This document shows, piece by piece, positions 34,130-42,568 of a stretch of DNA of 47,293 bases (position 1 is its first letter; each line of letters opens with the position of its first letter). Source of the stretch: Pseudomonas fluorescens (GTDB lineage Bacteria > Pseudomonadota > Gammaproteobacteria > Pseudomonadales > Pseudomonadaceae); contig NZ_LACH01000034.1 in assembly GCF_000968015.1 (NCBI RefSeq), positions 76,226-123,518 on the forward strand. Direction: 5' to 3'. Both the position numbers and the translations under genes were made by a program. The notes below the pieces were generated by a model. That model ran no database searches and was not told the DNA's origin. It saw only the letters and a list, made by a program, of their open reading frames with translations.

Positions 34130-35239
34130 TCAGCCGCGGGCGATGACTGCCGCGTCAGCTTCGACCTTTTCGGCCGCTTTCTGGCGGATCAAGCGTTCAA
34201 GCTCATCCACCAGATTGTCATTCGTCAGTTTCTGCGACGGCTTGCCGTCGATGTAAATCAGGTTTGGTGTGCCACCGGTCAAGCCGATATGGGCTTCTTT
34301 GGCTTCACCCGGCCCGTTGACCACGCAACCGATGACTGCGACATCCAGCGGCACCAGCAGGTCTTCGAGGCGCCCTTCCAGCTCGTTCATGGTTTTGACC
34401 ACATCAAAATTCTGCCGCGAGCAGCTCGGGCAGGCGATGAAGTTGATGCCACGGGAACGCAGATGCAGGGACTTGAGAATGTCGTAGCCGACTTTCACTT
34501 CCTCGACCGGGTCGGCCGCCAACGAGATGCGAATAGTATCGCCAATCCCTTCGGCGAGCAGCATACCGAGGCCCACGGCGGATTTCACCGTGCCTGAACG
34601 CAAACCACCGGCTTCGGTGATGCCCAGGTGCAGCGGCTGAACGATTTCCTTGGCCAGCAAGCGGTAAGCGGCGACGGCCATGAACACGTCAGAAGCTTTC
34701 ACGCTGACCTTGAAGTCCTGGAAGTTCAGACGCTCAAGGTGCTCGACGTGACGCAGGGCAGACTCAACCAGCGCTGCCGGGGTCGGCTCGCCGTATTTCT
34801 TTTGCAGGTCTTTTTCCAGGGAACCGGCGTTCACGCCGATGCGGATCGGAATCCCGCGATCACGGGCGGCATCAACTACAGCACGCACGCGGTCTTCGCG
34901 ACCGATGTTGCCCGGGTTGATGCGCAGGCAGTCAACGCCCAGTTCGGCTACGCGCAGAGCGATCTTGTAGTCGAAGTGGATGTCGGCGACCAAAGGTACT
35001 TTGACCAGTTTCTTGATCTTGCCGAAGGCTTCAGCGGCATCCATGTCGGGCACGGAAATTCGCACGATATCGACGCCAGCGGCTTCCAGACGATTGATCT
35101 GGGCCACGGTGGCGGCTACGTCATTGGTGTCGCTGTTGGTCATGCTCTGCACAGCGATAGGCGCATCGCCGCCAACGGGCACGTTACCGACCCAGATCTT
35201 GCGGGATTCGCGACGTTTGATTGGAGATTCGCCGTGCAT
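34130..35239 (-). CDS. ispG: 4-hydroxy-3-methylbut-2-enyl diphosphate synthase IspG
   Basis: IspG converts MEcPP to HMBPP in the non-mevalonate isoprenoid pathway with a [4Fe-4S] cluster. The 369-residue protein has an N-terminal TIM barrel and a C-terminal reductase-like part. The cluster cysteines lie in ACPSCSRQ and GCVVNGPGEA. It starts 3 bases after the rodZ stop. The cluster comes from the ISC system encoded a few kilobases away. Confidence 0.97.
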   Translation of the reverse strand: MHGESPIKRRESRKIWVGNVPVGGDAPIAVQSMTNSDTNDVAATVAQINRLEAAGVDIVRISVPDMDAAEAFGKIKKLVKVPLVADIHFDYKIALRVAELGVDCLRINPGNIGREDRVRAVVDAARDRGIPIRIGVNAGSLEKDLQKKYGEPTPAALVESALRHVEHLERLNFQDFKVSVKASDVFMAVAAYRLLAKEIVQPLHLGITEAGGLRSGTVKSAVGLGMLLAEGIGDTIRISLAADPVEEVKVGYDILKSLHLRSRGINFIACPSCSRQNFDVVKTMNELEGRLEDLLVPLDVAVIGCVVNGPGEAKEAHIGLTGGTPNLIYIDGKPSQKLTNDNLVDELERLIRQKAAEKVEADAAVIARG

Positions 35240-35242
35240 GAC

Positions 35243-36274
35243 TTATTGACCCAACTTCAGGCGAGCAGTCTCGCCACTGGTGAACGGAGCGACATCAACC
35301 ACCTGCCCGTTGTAGCTGACCTGCGCGCCACGGGCGAAGCCCAGACGCACAGTAAACGGTGGCTTGCCGCTCACAGAAACGTTTTCGCCTTTGCGCTTGA
35401 GACCGCTCAACAGCACCTTGCCGGCGCCATCGGTCACTTGCGTCCAGCAATCGGCAGTGAATTGCAGTTGAACCTGGCCTTGGCCGCCAACCGGAGCCGC
35501 CGCTGCTGGAGCGGGAATGGTCGGAGTCACCGAAGCGGTTGCAGGCGGGGTCGATACAACAGGAGCCGTCGGGGCTGGCGCGGCCGGAGTCGCGACAACC
35601 GGAGCGGTGCTGTGGGCAGGTGCGACAGGCGTGGGCGCTGGCGCAACCTGTGCAGCAGGCGCAGTCGCTTCAGCTTCGGCCGGCGCTTCACTCGAATTCT
35701 CGGCTTGCGGCAACGCAAGAGCGGTTGTGCCTTCAGCCTGACCTTCCGCGACAGCCTGGTCTTCCGGCTCGTCCAGCGGATGGATCTGGGTGGTGCCGTC
35801 AGCGCCTTCGACTTCAACGTGTTCCGGGCTCAGGCTGGTCAGGTCTTTGGTGCGCAATGAGGTTTGATCCTGCCACCAGACAAAACCACCACCAATCACT
35901 GCGATCAGCAACAGCAGGCTGACAATTCGCAAAATGGTGTGGGAAACCCGAACCGGCTCTTCGATACGTCCCAGGCTATGAACGTTGCTGCCCTGGGAGT
36001 CGGTGCCGGTGGATTGGTCGAACTGTTGGACCAGTACGGCTTGATCCATGCCGAGCAATTTCGCGTAGGCGCGAATATAACCGCGAGCAAAGGTATGCCC
36101 AGGCAGCTTGTCGAAAGCGCCGGCTTCCAGATTGCTCAGGGAATTGACGGTGAGGTTGAGCTTGAGGGCCACTTCGGCCAGCGACCAGCCATTGCTTTCG
36201 CGAGCCTGGCGCAAAGTCTCACCGGGATTAACGCGATTCGCTGCTACAACTTCGGGATGCGCCGCTTTCATCAT
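35243..36274 (-). CDS. rodZ: Cell-shape protein RodZ
   Basis: RodZ links MreB to the cell-wall elongation machinery. The 343-residue protein has an N-terminal helix-turn-helix domain (about 20-85), which binds MreB rather than DNA. One membrane segment lies at about 114-134. A long Ala/Pro/Thr-rich periplasmic linker (about 190-260) and a C-terminal DUF4115 beta domain follow. Two ATGs in tandem (36274, 36271) overlap the pilF stop, so the start is ambiguous by one residue. The linker is low complexity and gives spurious frames on the other strand. Confidence 0.94.
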   Translation of the reverse strand: MMKAAHPEVVAANRVNPGETLRQARESNGWSLAEVALKLNLTVNSLSNLEAGAFDKLPGHTFARGYIRAYAKLLGMDQAVLVQQFDQSTGTDSQGSNVHSLGRIEEPVRVSHTILRIVSLLLLIAVIGGGFVWWQDQTSLRTKDLTSLSPEHVEVEGADGTTQIHPLDEPEDQAVAEGQAEGTTALALPQAENSSEAPAEAEATAPAAQVAPAPTPVAPAHSTAPVVATPAAPAPTAPVVSTPPATASVTPTIPAPAAAAPVGGQGQVQLQFTADCWTQVTDGAGKVLLSGLKRKGENVSVSGKPPFTVRLGFARGAQVSYNGQVVDVAPFTSGETARLKLGQ

Positions 36275-37029
36275 TGCTCCGACAGGTATTGCTGATATTC
36301 CGGCGTACCGGGATAGAGTCGTTTTAGTTGCAGGCCGAAACTGGCGGCCTTGTCGCGATCATCGAACACTTTTGCCAGCCGAACGCCGAGCAATAGACTA
36401 CGTGCATTTTGCTCGGTGAGCAGGCTAAAACGATCGTAATAGTCACGCGCGGGCACATAATGCCTGTCTTCGAAGGACAACTCAGCCATTTCCAGTAATG
36501 CACGTGGCTGTTGGCGATTCAAACGCAGGGCTTTTTCCAGCTGCTGCTGGGCCAGATCACGCTGCCCCAGCTTCGAAGCGGTCATTCCGAGGCTCTCGAA
36601 CACCCGCGAACGCTCAGGATACAAGGTATCGGCGGCGGCCTGTTCAAAGCGCTCGTAAGCTTCTTTGTAGCGTTTCTCTTCGAAAAGAAAACTGCCGTAG
36701 TTATTCAGGATTCGCGCATCGTTGGGGCGGGAAGACAGCGCCTTGCGAAAATGCTGATCCGCCAGCTCCGGCTCCATCTCTGCCTGGAATACCAGGCCCA
36801 GCGCAGCGTTGGCATCCGGATCCGCGTCATCCAGATCCAGCGCTTTCTTCAACGGTACTTTCGCCCGTTCGGTCATACCCTGCTGCAAGTACCCCAAGCC
36901 CAGCTGCACATAGGCAACGCGCGCCTCGTCGCGGCCCTTGCTGGTCTTCATCGGGTTGAAATCGCCCGACAGGACACAACCAGCACACAGGCTGGCCAAC
37001 AGCAAAAGCAGCGCTAAGCGCAGGGACAT
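36271..37029 (-). CDS. pilF: Type IV pilus biogenesis lipoprotein PilF (PilW)
   Basis: PilF is the pilotin that brings the PilQ secretin to the outer membrane. The 252-residue precursor has a lipobox LCAGC with Cys18. About six TPR units follow (for example DANAALGLVFQAEMEPELADQHFRKAL). Its stop overlaps the rodZ start (ATGATGA), and it begins 12 bases after rlmN. Confidence 0.94.
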   Translation of the reverse strand: MSLRLALLLLLASLCAGCVLSGDFNPMKTSKGRDEARVAYVQLGLGYLQQGMTERAKVPLKKALDLDDADPDANAALGLVFQAEMEPELADQHFRKALSSRPNDARILNNYGSFLFEEKRYKEAYERFEQAAADTLYPERSRVFESLGMTASKLGQRDLAQQQLEKALRLNRQQPRALLEMAELSFEDRHYVPARDYYDRFSLLTEQNARSLLLGVRLAKVFDDRDKAASFGLQLKRLYPGTPEYQQYLSEQ

Positions 37030-37041
37030 AGAGATCCTCTC

Positions 37042-38190
37042 TTAATTATTGTTCGCAGCGTTCTGTGCGATATCGTTTTCGGCGCTTAACTCACGCACGG
37101 CGATATAACGCTCGCTGCGACGGGTGCGATCCAGCACCTGCCCTACCAATTGGCCACACGCGGCATCGATGTCTTCACCGCGGGTGGTGCGTACGGTGAC
37201 ATTGAAACCGGCATGGTGAAGCTGATCCTGGAAACGACGAATCGCGTTGTTGCTCGGGCGCTCGTAACCGGAATGCGGGAACGGGTTGAACGGAATCAGG
37301 TTGATCTTGCACGGGATGTTCTTGAGCAACTCGATCATTTCGACCGCGTGTTCGACCTTGTCGTTGATGTCCTTGAGCAACGTGTACTCAATGGTCAGCA
37401 CGCGCTTCTCGCCCAGGGACGACATGTAGCGCTGGCACGACTCGAGCAGCATCTTAAGCGGATACTTCTTGTTGATCGGCACCAATTGGTTACGCAATGC
37501 GTCGTTCGGTGCGTGCAGGGACAACGCCAGGGAGACGTCGATGTGCTTGGACAGCTCATCGATCATCGGCACCACACCCGAGGTAGACAGGGTTACACGG
37601 CGCTTGGAGATCCCGTAGCCCAGGTCATCCATCATCAGATGCATGGCAGCCACGACGTTGTCGAAGTTCAGCAGCGGCTCACCCATGCCCATCATCACCA
37701 CGTTGGTGATGGCACGGTCGGCGGTCGCCGGGATGCTGCCGAACGATTTATTGGCAATCCACACCTGGCCGATGACTTCGGCGGCAGTGAGGTTGCTGTT
37801 GAATCCTTGCTTGCCGGTGGAGCAGAAACTGCAATCCAGGGCACAGCCTGCCTGGGACGAAACGCACAAAGTGCCGCGTTTGCCCTGGGGAATGTACACG
37901 GTCTCGACGCAGCTGCCGGACGCCACGCGCACCACCCACTTACGGGTGCCGTCGGTGGAGATGTCCTCGCTGACCACTTCAGGACCACGAACCTCGGCAA
38001 TAACCTTGAGCTTGTCGCGCAAGGCCTTGCTGACGTTCGTCATGGCGTCGAAATCATCGACGCCAAGGTGGTGAATCCATTTCATTACCTGACCGGCACG
38101 GAAACGCTTCTCCCCGATTGAGTCGAAGAATTTTTCCATTTCCTGTTGAGTCAGACCCAGCAGGTTGGTTTTTACAGTCGATGTAGTCAT
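37042..38190 (-). CDS. rlmN: Dual-specificity 23S rRNA/tRNA adenine-C2 methyltransferase RlmN
   Basis: RlmN methylates A2503 of 23S rRNA and A37 of some tRNAs by radical SAM chemistry. The 382-residue protein has the cluster motif C116-x3-C120-x2-C123 (GCALDCSFCSTG). It also has the GMGEPL motif and a C-terminal segment whose Cys in DIDAACGQL forms the protein-RNA adduct. It lies 28 bases downstream of ndk. Confidence 0.97.
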   Translation of the reverse strand: MTTSTVKTNLLGLTQQEMEKFFDSIGEKRFRAGQVMKWIHHLGVDDFDAMTNVSKALRDKLKVIAEVRGPEVVSEDISTDGTRKWVVRVASGSCVETVYIPQGKRGTLCVSSQAGCALDCSFCSTGKQGFNSNLTAAEVIGQVWIANKSFGSIPATADRAITNVVMMGMGEPLLNFDNVVAAMHLMMDDLGYGISKRRVTLSTSGVVPMIDELSKHIDVSLALSLHAPNDALRNQLVPINKKYPLKMLLESCQRYMSSLGEKRVLTIEYTLLKDINDKVEHAVEMIELLKNIPCKINLIPFNPFPHSGYERPSNNAIRRFQDQLHHAGFNVTVRTTRGEDIDAACGQLVGQVLDRTRRSERYIAVRELSAENDIAQNAANNN

Positions 38191-38218
38191 GGATTCACCT
38201 TCACTCTTAAGCCAATGC

Positions 38219-38644
38219 TTAGCGAGTGGTTACTTCAGTAGCTGCGAAGAAGTACGAGATTTCGCGAGCAGCAGCGGCTTCGGAGTCCGAACCGTGTACA
38301 GCGTTGGCGTCGATGGAATCAGCGAAGTCAGCGCGGATGGTACCGGCAGCAGCTTCTTTAGGGTTGGTAGCGCCCATCAGCTCACGGTTCAGAGCGATAG
38401 CGTTTTCGCCTTCCAGAACCTGAACGACAACCGGACCGGAGATCATGAAAGCAACCAGGTCGTTGAAGAAACCACGAGCGCTGTGCTCAGCGTAGAAGCC
38501 TTCAGCTTCAGCTTTGGACAGTTGCTTCAGTTTCGAAGCTACAACGCGCAGGCCAGCTTTTTCGAAACGAGTGGTGATCTCGCCGATAACGTTTTTTGCA
38601 ACAGCGTCAGGCTTGATGATGGAGAAAGTACGTTGAACAGCCAT
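38219..38644 (-). CDS. ndk: Nucleoside diphosphate kinase
   Basis: Ndk balances nucleoside triphosphates by a ping-pong phosphate transfer. At 141 residues it is full length. It has the N-terminal QRTFSIIKPDAV and the active-site His in NAVHGSDS near residue 117. It leads the run ndk-rlmN-pilF-rodZ. A perfect -10 hexamer sits in the loop of the terminator upstream. Confidence 0.98.
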   Translation of the reverse strand: MAVQRTFSIIKPDAVAKNVIGEITTRFEKAGLRVVASKLKQLSKAEAEGFYAEHSARGFFNDLVAFMISGPVVVQVLEGENAIALNRELMGATNPKEAAAGTIRADFADSIDANAVHGSDSEAAAAREISYFFAATEVTTR

Positions 38645-38671
38645 GGTGTAACTCCAGAAACGGTAATTTGC

Positions 38672-38703
38672 GAAAAATTAAACCCGCGAATTATACGCGG
38701 GTT
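38672..38703 (-). terminator. Terminator of the isc operon, overlapping a -10 box for ndk
   Basis: The stem AACCCGCG/CGCGGGTT with a 7-base loop is followed on the minus strand by TAATTTTT. The loop reads TATAATT on that strand, a perfect -10 hexamer about 45 bases before the ndk start. A -35 is weak (TTAGGC, 18-base spacer). Confidence 0.75.
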
Positions 38704-38736
38704 CTTTGGTATTGCCTAACTGCGTACGGCGCAGAC

Positions 38737-38937
38737 TCAGTCTGCTTCTTCGATCCAGGCGGCCTGAATGGCTTCAAGCACCTTCTCGCCACCGCGGGTC
38801 GGATCATCACTGAACTCCGGCAATGCCAGCACCCATTGGTGCAGATCGACGAAGTTCACATAACGCGGATCCACATCCGGCTTGGATTCAGCCAGCTGGA
38901 TCGCGATTTCCAGCACATCAACCCATTTCAGACTCAT
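38737..38937 (-). CDS. iscX: Fe-S assembly protein IscX
   Basis: IscX is a small acidic protein (66 residues) that binds IscS and tunes cluster assembly as an iron-dependent regulator. The family sequence DVDPRYVNFVDLHQWVLALPEFSDDP is intact. It is the last gene of the isc operon, 14 bases after fdx, and is followed by the terminator. Confidence 0.95.
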   Translation of the reverse strand: MSLKWVDVLEIAIQLAESKPDVDPRYVNFVDLHQWVLALPEFSDDPTRGGEKVLEAIQAAWIEEAD

Positions 38938-38951
38938 TTCAGTTCCTTGAA

Positions 38952-39293
38952 TCAGTGCGGCGCTTCGGCCGCATGGTTGAGCGAGTATTTCGGAATTTCG
39001 ATAGTCAGGTCTTCATTTGCGACGATCGCCTGACAGCCTAGACGCGATTGCGCCTCCAGACCCCAGGCACGATCCAGAAAGTCTTCTTCCAGCTCGTCCG
39101 CCTCTTCCAGCGAGTCAAAGCCTTCACGAATGATGCAATGACAGGTGGTGCAGGCGCAGACGCCGCCACAGGCGCTTTCCATCTCGATATGGTGTTCGTG
39201 GGCCAGTTCGAGAATGGATGTGCCAGGCTCAGCCTCCACAACCATACCTTCCGGGCAGAACTTCTCGTGTGGCAGAAAAATGACCTGCGGCAT
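38952..39293 (-). CDS. fdx: ISC-type [2Fe-2S] ferredoxin
   Basis: Fdx is an electron donor for cluster assembly on IscU. The 113-residue protein has the adrenodoxin-type cluster motif C-x5-C-x2-C in ACGGVCACTTCHC and a later Cys in RLGCQAIV. It begins 2 bases after the hscA stop, which suggests coupling. Confidence 0.96.
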   Translation of the reverse strand: MPQVIFLPHEKFCPEGMVVEAEPGTSILELAHEHHIEMESACGGVCACTTCHCIIREGFDSLEEADELEEDFLDRAWGLEAQSRLGCQAIVANEDLTIEIPKYSLNHAAEAPH

Positions 39294-39295
39294 CG

Positions 39296-41158
39296 TTATT
39301 CCTCAATCTCATTCAGGTTGCGCCCCGCCAGAGCGGCTTTCACCGTCGAGTCCAGGCGGCGGGCAGCAAAGGCGTCGGTCACTTGCGACAGACGTTTGGT
39401 CTGCTGCTCGATGGCGTAACCATCGGTGCCTTTCATCAATTCGGTCAGTTCCTGCATCTGCAATTCGATGACCATGCGCTCTTCGGCGTCGAGCAAACGC
39501 TCGCCATCGACATCGAGGGCGCCCTGCACCGCTTCGATCAGGCGCTGGGCATCGACCTGCTGTTCACGCAACACTCGAGCGACCTTGTCGTCGTTGGCAT
39601 GCTGGAACGAGTCCTTGAGCATTTTGGCGATTTCGCCATCCGTCAGACCGTAGGACGGCTTGACCTGGATGCTGGCCTCAATACCCGAGCCCAGTTCGCG
39701 GGCAGAAACACTGAGCAGACCGTCGGCATCGACCTGGAAGGTCACGCGAATCTTCGCCGCACCGGCCACCATCGCCGGAATGCCGCGCAATTCGAAGCGC
39801 GCCAGGGAACGGCAGTCGCTGATCAGCTCGCGCTCGCCCTGCAGTACGTGGATCGCCATGGCCGACTGGCCATCTTTATAAGTCGTGAAGTCCTGAGCGC
39901 GGGCGACAGGGATGGTGGTGTTGCGTGGAATCACCTTCTCCATCAGGCCGCCCATGGTTTCCAGCCCCAGGGACAACGGAATCACGTCAAGCAACAGCAA
40001 CTCATCGCCATCACGCTTGTTGCCAGCCAGAGTATCGGCCTGGATCGCGGCACCAATGGCCACCACTTGATCCGGATCGATTTCGGTCAGCGGCTCGCGA
40101 CCGAAGGCTTCAGCGACCGCTTCGCGAACGCGAGGCACACGAGTCGAACCACCGACCATGACCACTGCGTGCACTTCTTCCAGCTCGATGCCGGAATCAC
40201 GAACAGCGCGGCGACAGGCTTTCAGGCTGCGAGCAACCATAGGCTCGATCAGCGCATTGAAGGCTTCACGGGTCAGCTCGGCTTTCCAGTCGCCATAAGC
40301 GACTTCAACGGACGAGGCATTGGTCAGGGCTTCTTTGGCCGCACAAGCGGTTTGCAGCAGATGGCGTTGCGCACCTGGATCGAGGTCGGCGGACAGACCG
40401 GCGCTCTCGATGATCCAGCCAGCGATTGCGTGGTCGAAGTCATCGCCGCCCAGCGCGCTGTCGCCGCCGGTAGCCAAAACCTCAAACACACCGCCGGTCA
40501 GGCGCAGAATCGAAATATCGAAGGTGCCGCCACCCAGGTCATAAATAGCGACCAGGCCTTCAGCATGCTGATCCAGACCGTAAGCAACAGCGGCAGCGGT
40601 CGGCTCATTGAGCAGACGCAGCACATTAAGACCGGCCAGTTTGGCCGCATCCTTGGTGGCTTGACGCTGAGCATCGTCGAAATAGGCCGGAACGGTGATC
40701 ACCGCGCCTACCAGTTCGCCACCCAACGTCGCTTCGGCGCGCTGACGCAACACCTTGAGGATATCGGCAGAGACTTCGACCGGGCTTTTCGGGCCCTGGA
40801 TCGTGTCGATGAACGGCATGTGCGATTCGCCGCCGACAAAGCGGTACGGCAGTTGATCGCCCAATTGCTTGACGTCGGACAGACCACGACCCATCAAGCG
40901 CTTGACCGACAGCACGGTGTTCAAAGGATCGGTGGCGGCAGCCAGCTTGGCCGACTCGCCGACTTCAACGCGGTCCGCGTGGTAGCGCACGGCAGACGGC
41001 AGGATGACCTGCCCGTCTGCGTCAGCCAGAGGTTCGGAAAGACCACTGCGCAACGCAGCGACCAGCGAATTGGTAGTACCCAAGTCGATCCCCACAGCCA
41101 GACGACGCTGGTGCGGTTGAGGACTTTGGCCGGGTTCGGCGATCTGCAGTAGGGCCAT
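39296..41158 (-). CDS. hscA: Fe-S chaperone HscA (Hsp70 class)
   Basis: HscA is an ATP-dependent chaperone that releases clusters from IscU. The 620-residue protein has the Hsp70 nucleotide-binding domain (VGIDLGTTNSLVA near residue 23, IYDLGGGTFDISIL near 204) and a shorter Hsp70-like substrate domain. It recognises the LPPVK motif present in IscU here. It lies between hscB and fdx. Confidence 0.97.
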   Translation of the reverse strand: MALLQIAEPGQSPQPHQRRLAVGIDLGTTNSLVAALRSGLSEPLADADGQVILPSAVRYHADRVEVGESAKLAAATDPLNTVLSVKRLMGRGLSDVKQLGDQLPYRFVGGESHMPFIDTIQGPKSPVEVSADILKVLRQRAEATLGGELVGAVITVPAYFDDAQRQATKDAAKLAGLNVLRLLNEPTAAAVAYGLDQHAEGLVAIYDLGGGTFDISILRLTGGVFEVLATGGDSALGGDDFDHAIAGWIIESAGLSADLDPGAQRHLLQTACAAKEALTNASSVEVAYGDWKAELTREAFNALIEPMVARSLKACRRAVRDSGIELEEVHAVVMVGGSTRVPRVREAVAEAFGREPLTEIDPDQVVAIGAAIQADTLAGNKRDGDELLLLDVIPLSLGLETMGGLMEKVIPRNTTIPVARAQDFTTYKDGQSAMAIHVLQGERELISDCRSLARFELRGIPAMVAGAAKIRVTFQVDADGLLSVSARELGSGIEASIQVKPSYGLTDGEIAKMLKDSFQHANDDKVARVLREQQVDAQRLIEAVQGALDVDGERLLDAEERMVIELQMQELTELMKGTDGYAIEQQTKRLSQVTDAFAARRLDSTVKAALAGRNLNEIEE

Positions 41159-41209
41159 CGTTATCAGGACTTATCTGTATATCAGGCGTGCGACCGGAGC
41201 GGCACTGGG

Positions 41210-41731
41210 TTAATCGTCGAGGCGCTCTTCTAACTGGCGCACTTCGTAGGTGAGCTTGTCGAGGAACTGCATGCGCCGCATCAGGCGTTCGGCCTGTTCA
41301 CGTTGCGCTGCATCATCCCAACAGGCTGCGAAGCTTTCGTTCAGTTCATCCTGCGCAGTCTTCAGGCGACGCTTGAACACTGCAACACCCGCCAGATCGG
41401 CGCTGTCTTGCAGGTCTTCGAGCTCTTCACGCAGCTCCATCTGCTGCAGAAGAAACTCCGGATCATGCACCGTGACCTCCAGCGGCAGCTCGCGGCCGCC
41501 CATGGCGAGCAAGTAACGCGCGCGCTTTGGGGGACTTTTGAGCGTCTGATAGGCCTCGTTGAGGCTCGCGGATTGCTCTAGCGCCAGCCGCTGCTCGCGC
41601 TCGGAAGCGTCTGCAAAGCGGTCCGGATGAACACCGCGCGCCAACTCACGATAGCGCGTGGCCAACTGATCGAGATCCAGACGGAAGCTCGGTTTCAGCT
41701 CAAATAAAGCGAAATGACAAGGAGTACCCAC
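41210..41731 (-). CDS. hscB: Fe-S co-chaperone HscB (J-domain)
   Basis: HscB delivers IscU to HscA and stimulates its ATPase. The 173-residue protein has an N-terminal J domain with H35-P36-D37 and a C-terminal three-helix IscU-binding domain. The GTG at 41731 is chosen: it gives the conserved MGTPCHFALFEL start, and GAGG lies about 8 bases upstream, overlapping the iscA stop region. The open frame to 41770 would overlap iscA. Confidence 0.95.
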   Translation of the reverse strand: MGTPCHFALFELKPSFRLDLDQLATRYRELARGVHPDRFADASEREQRLALEQSASLNEAYQTLKSPPKRARYLLAMGGRELPLEVTVHDPEFLLQQMELREELEDLQDSADLAGVAVFKRRLKTAQDELNESFAACWDDAAQREQAERLMRRMQFLDKLTYEVRQLEERLDD

Positions 41732-41739
41732 GCGCAGCC

Positions 41740-42063
41740 TCAGATGTTGAAGCTTTCGCCGCAGCCACATTCACCGCGCACGTTGGGATTGTTGAACTTG
41801 AAGCCTTCGTTCAACCCTTCCTTGACGAAATCGAGTTCGGTGCCGTCCAGGTAGGCCAGGCTTTTCGGGTCGATGATCACTTTCTCGCCGTGACTTTCGA
41901 ACACCTGATCCTCTGCAACCACCTCGTCGACAAACTCCAGCACGTAGGCAAGGCCGGAACAGCCCGTGGTGCGAACACCCAGACGAATCCCTTCACCTTT
42001 GCCGCGCCCGTTGAGGGAGCGTCGCACGTGTTGAGCAGCCGCTTCTGTCATGCTGATAGCCAT
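41740..42063 (-). CDS. iscA: Iron-sulfur assembly protein IscA
   Basis: IscA is an A-type carrier for [4Fe-4S] assembly. The 107-residue protein has all three ligand cysteines, C35, C99 and C101 (GECGCGESF). The ATG at 42063 has AGGAG upstream; the extension to 42087 is not supported. It is the fourth gene of the isc operon. Confidence 0.97.
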   Translation of the reverse strand: MAISMTEAAAQHVRRSLNGRGKGEGIRLGVRTTGCSGLAYVLEFVDEVVAEDQVFESHGEKVIIDPKSLAYLDGTELDFVKEGLNEGFKFNNPNVRGECGCGESFNI

Positions 42064-42097
42064 CGGTGACTCCTTACTCGTCGCCAAATCTTGAAAG

Positions 42098-42484
42098 TCA
42101 GATCAAGCCTTTCTTCTGCTTGTAGTCGCGAACGGCCGCTTTGATAGCGTCTTCAGCAAGTACGGAGCAGTGAATTTTTACTGGCGGCAGAGCCAGTTCT
42201 TCGGCCAACTGAGTGTTTTTGATGGTCTCTGCTTCATCCAGAGTCTTGCCTTTCATCCACTCGGTCGCCAGGGAGCTGGAGGCGATAGCCGAACCGCAAC
42301 CGTAGGTCTTGAACTTGGCGTCTTCGATGATGCCTTGCTCGTTGACCTTGATCTGCAGGCGCATCACATCGCCGCACGCCGGAGCGCCGACCATGCCGGT
42401 GCCGACATCAGGGTCTTCCGCGTCCATCTTGCCGACGTTGCGCGGGTTCTCGTAGTGGTCGATGACCTTTTCGCTGTAAGCCAT
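42098..42484 (-). CDS. iscU: Fe-S scaffold protein IscU
   Basis: IscU is the scaffold on which [2Fe-2S] clusters are built. At 128 residues it is full length. The ligands C37, C63 and C106 and also D39 are present, along with the HscA-recognition motif LPPVK at 99-103. It lies 84 bases downstream of iscS. Confidence 0.98.
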   Translation of the reverse strand: MAYSEKVIDHYENPRNVGKMDAEDPDVGTGMVGAPACGDVMRLQIKVNEQGIIEDAKFKTYGCGSAIASSSLATEWMKGKTLDEAETIKNTQLAEELALPPVKIHCSVLAEDAIKAAVRDYKQKKGLI

Positions 42485-42568
42485 GATTCTTAATCCTCAC
42501 TCATCAGAGAGTCGCTCTTGAGCCCTGAAAACCTGCGTCTTGCAGGGCCGGTTTGCGGCGACTTGAAA

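Noticed and set aside
35527..35817. Arg/Leu/Pro-rich frame within rodZ
   Set aside because: It is an alternative frame of the low-complexity Ala/Pro linker of RodZ.
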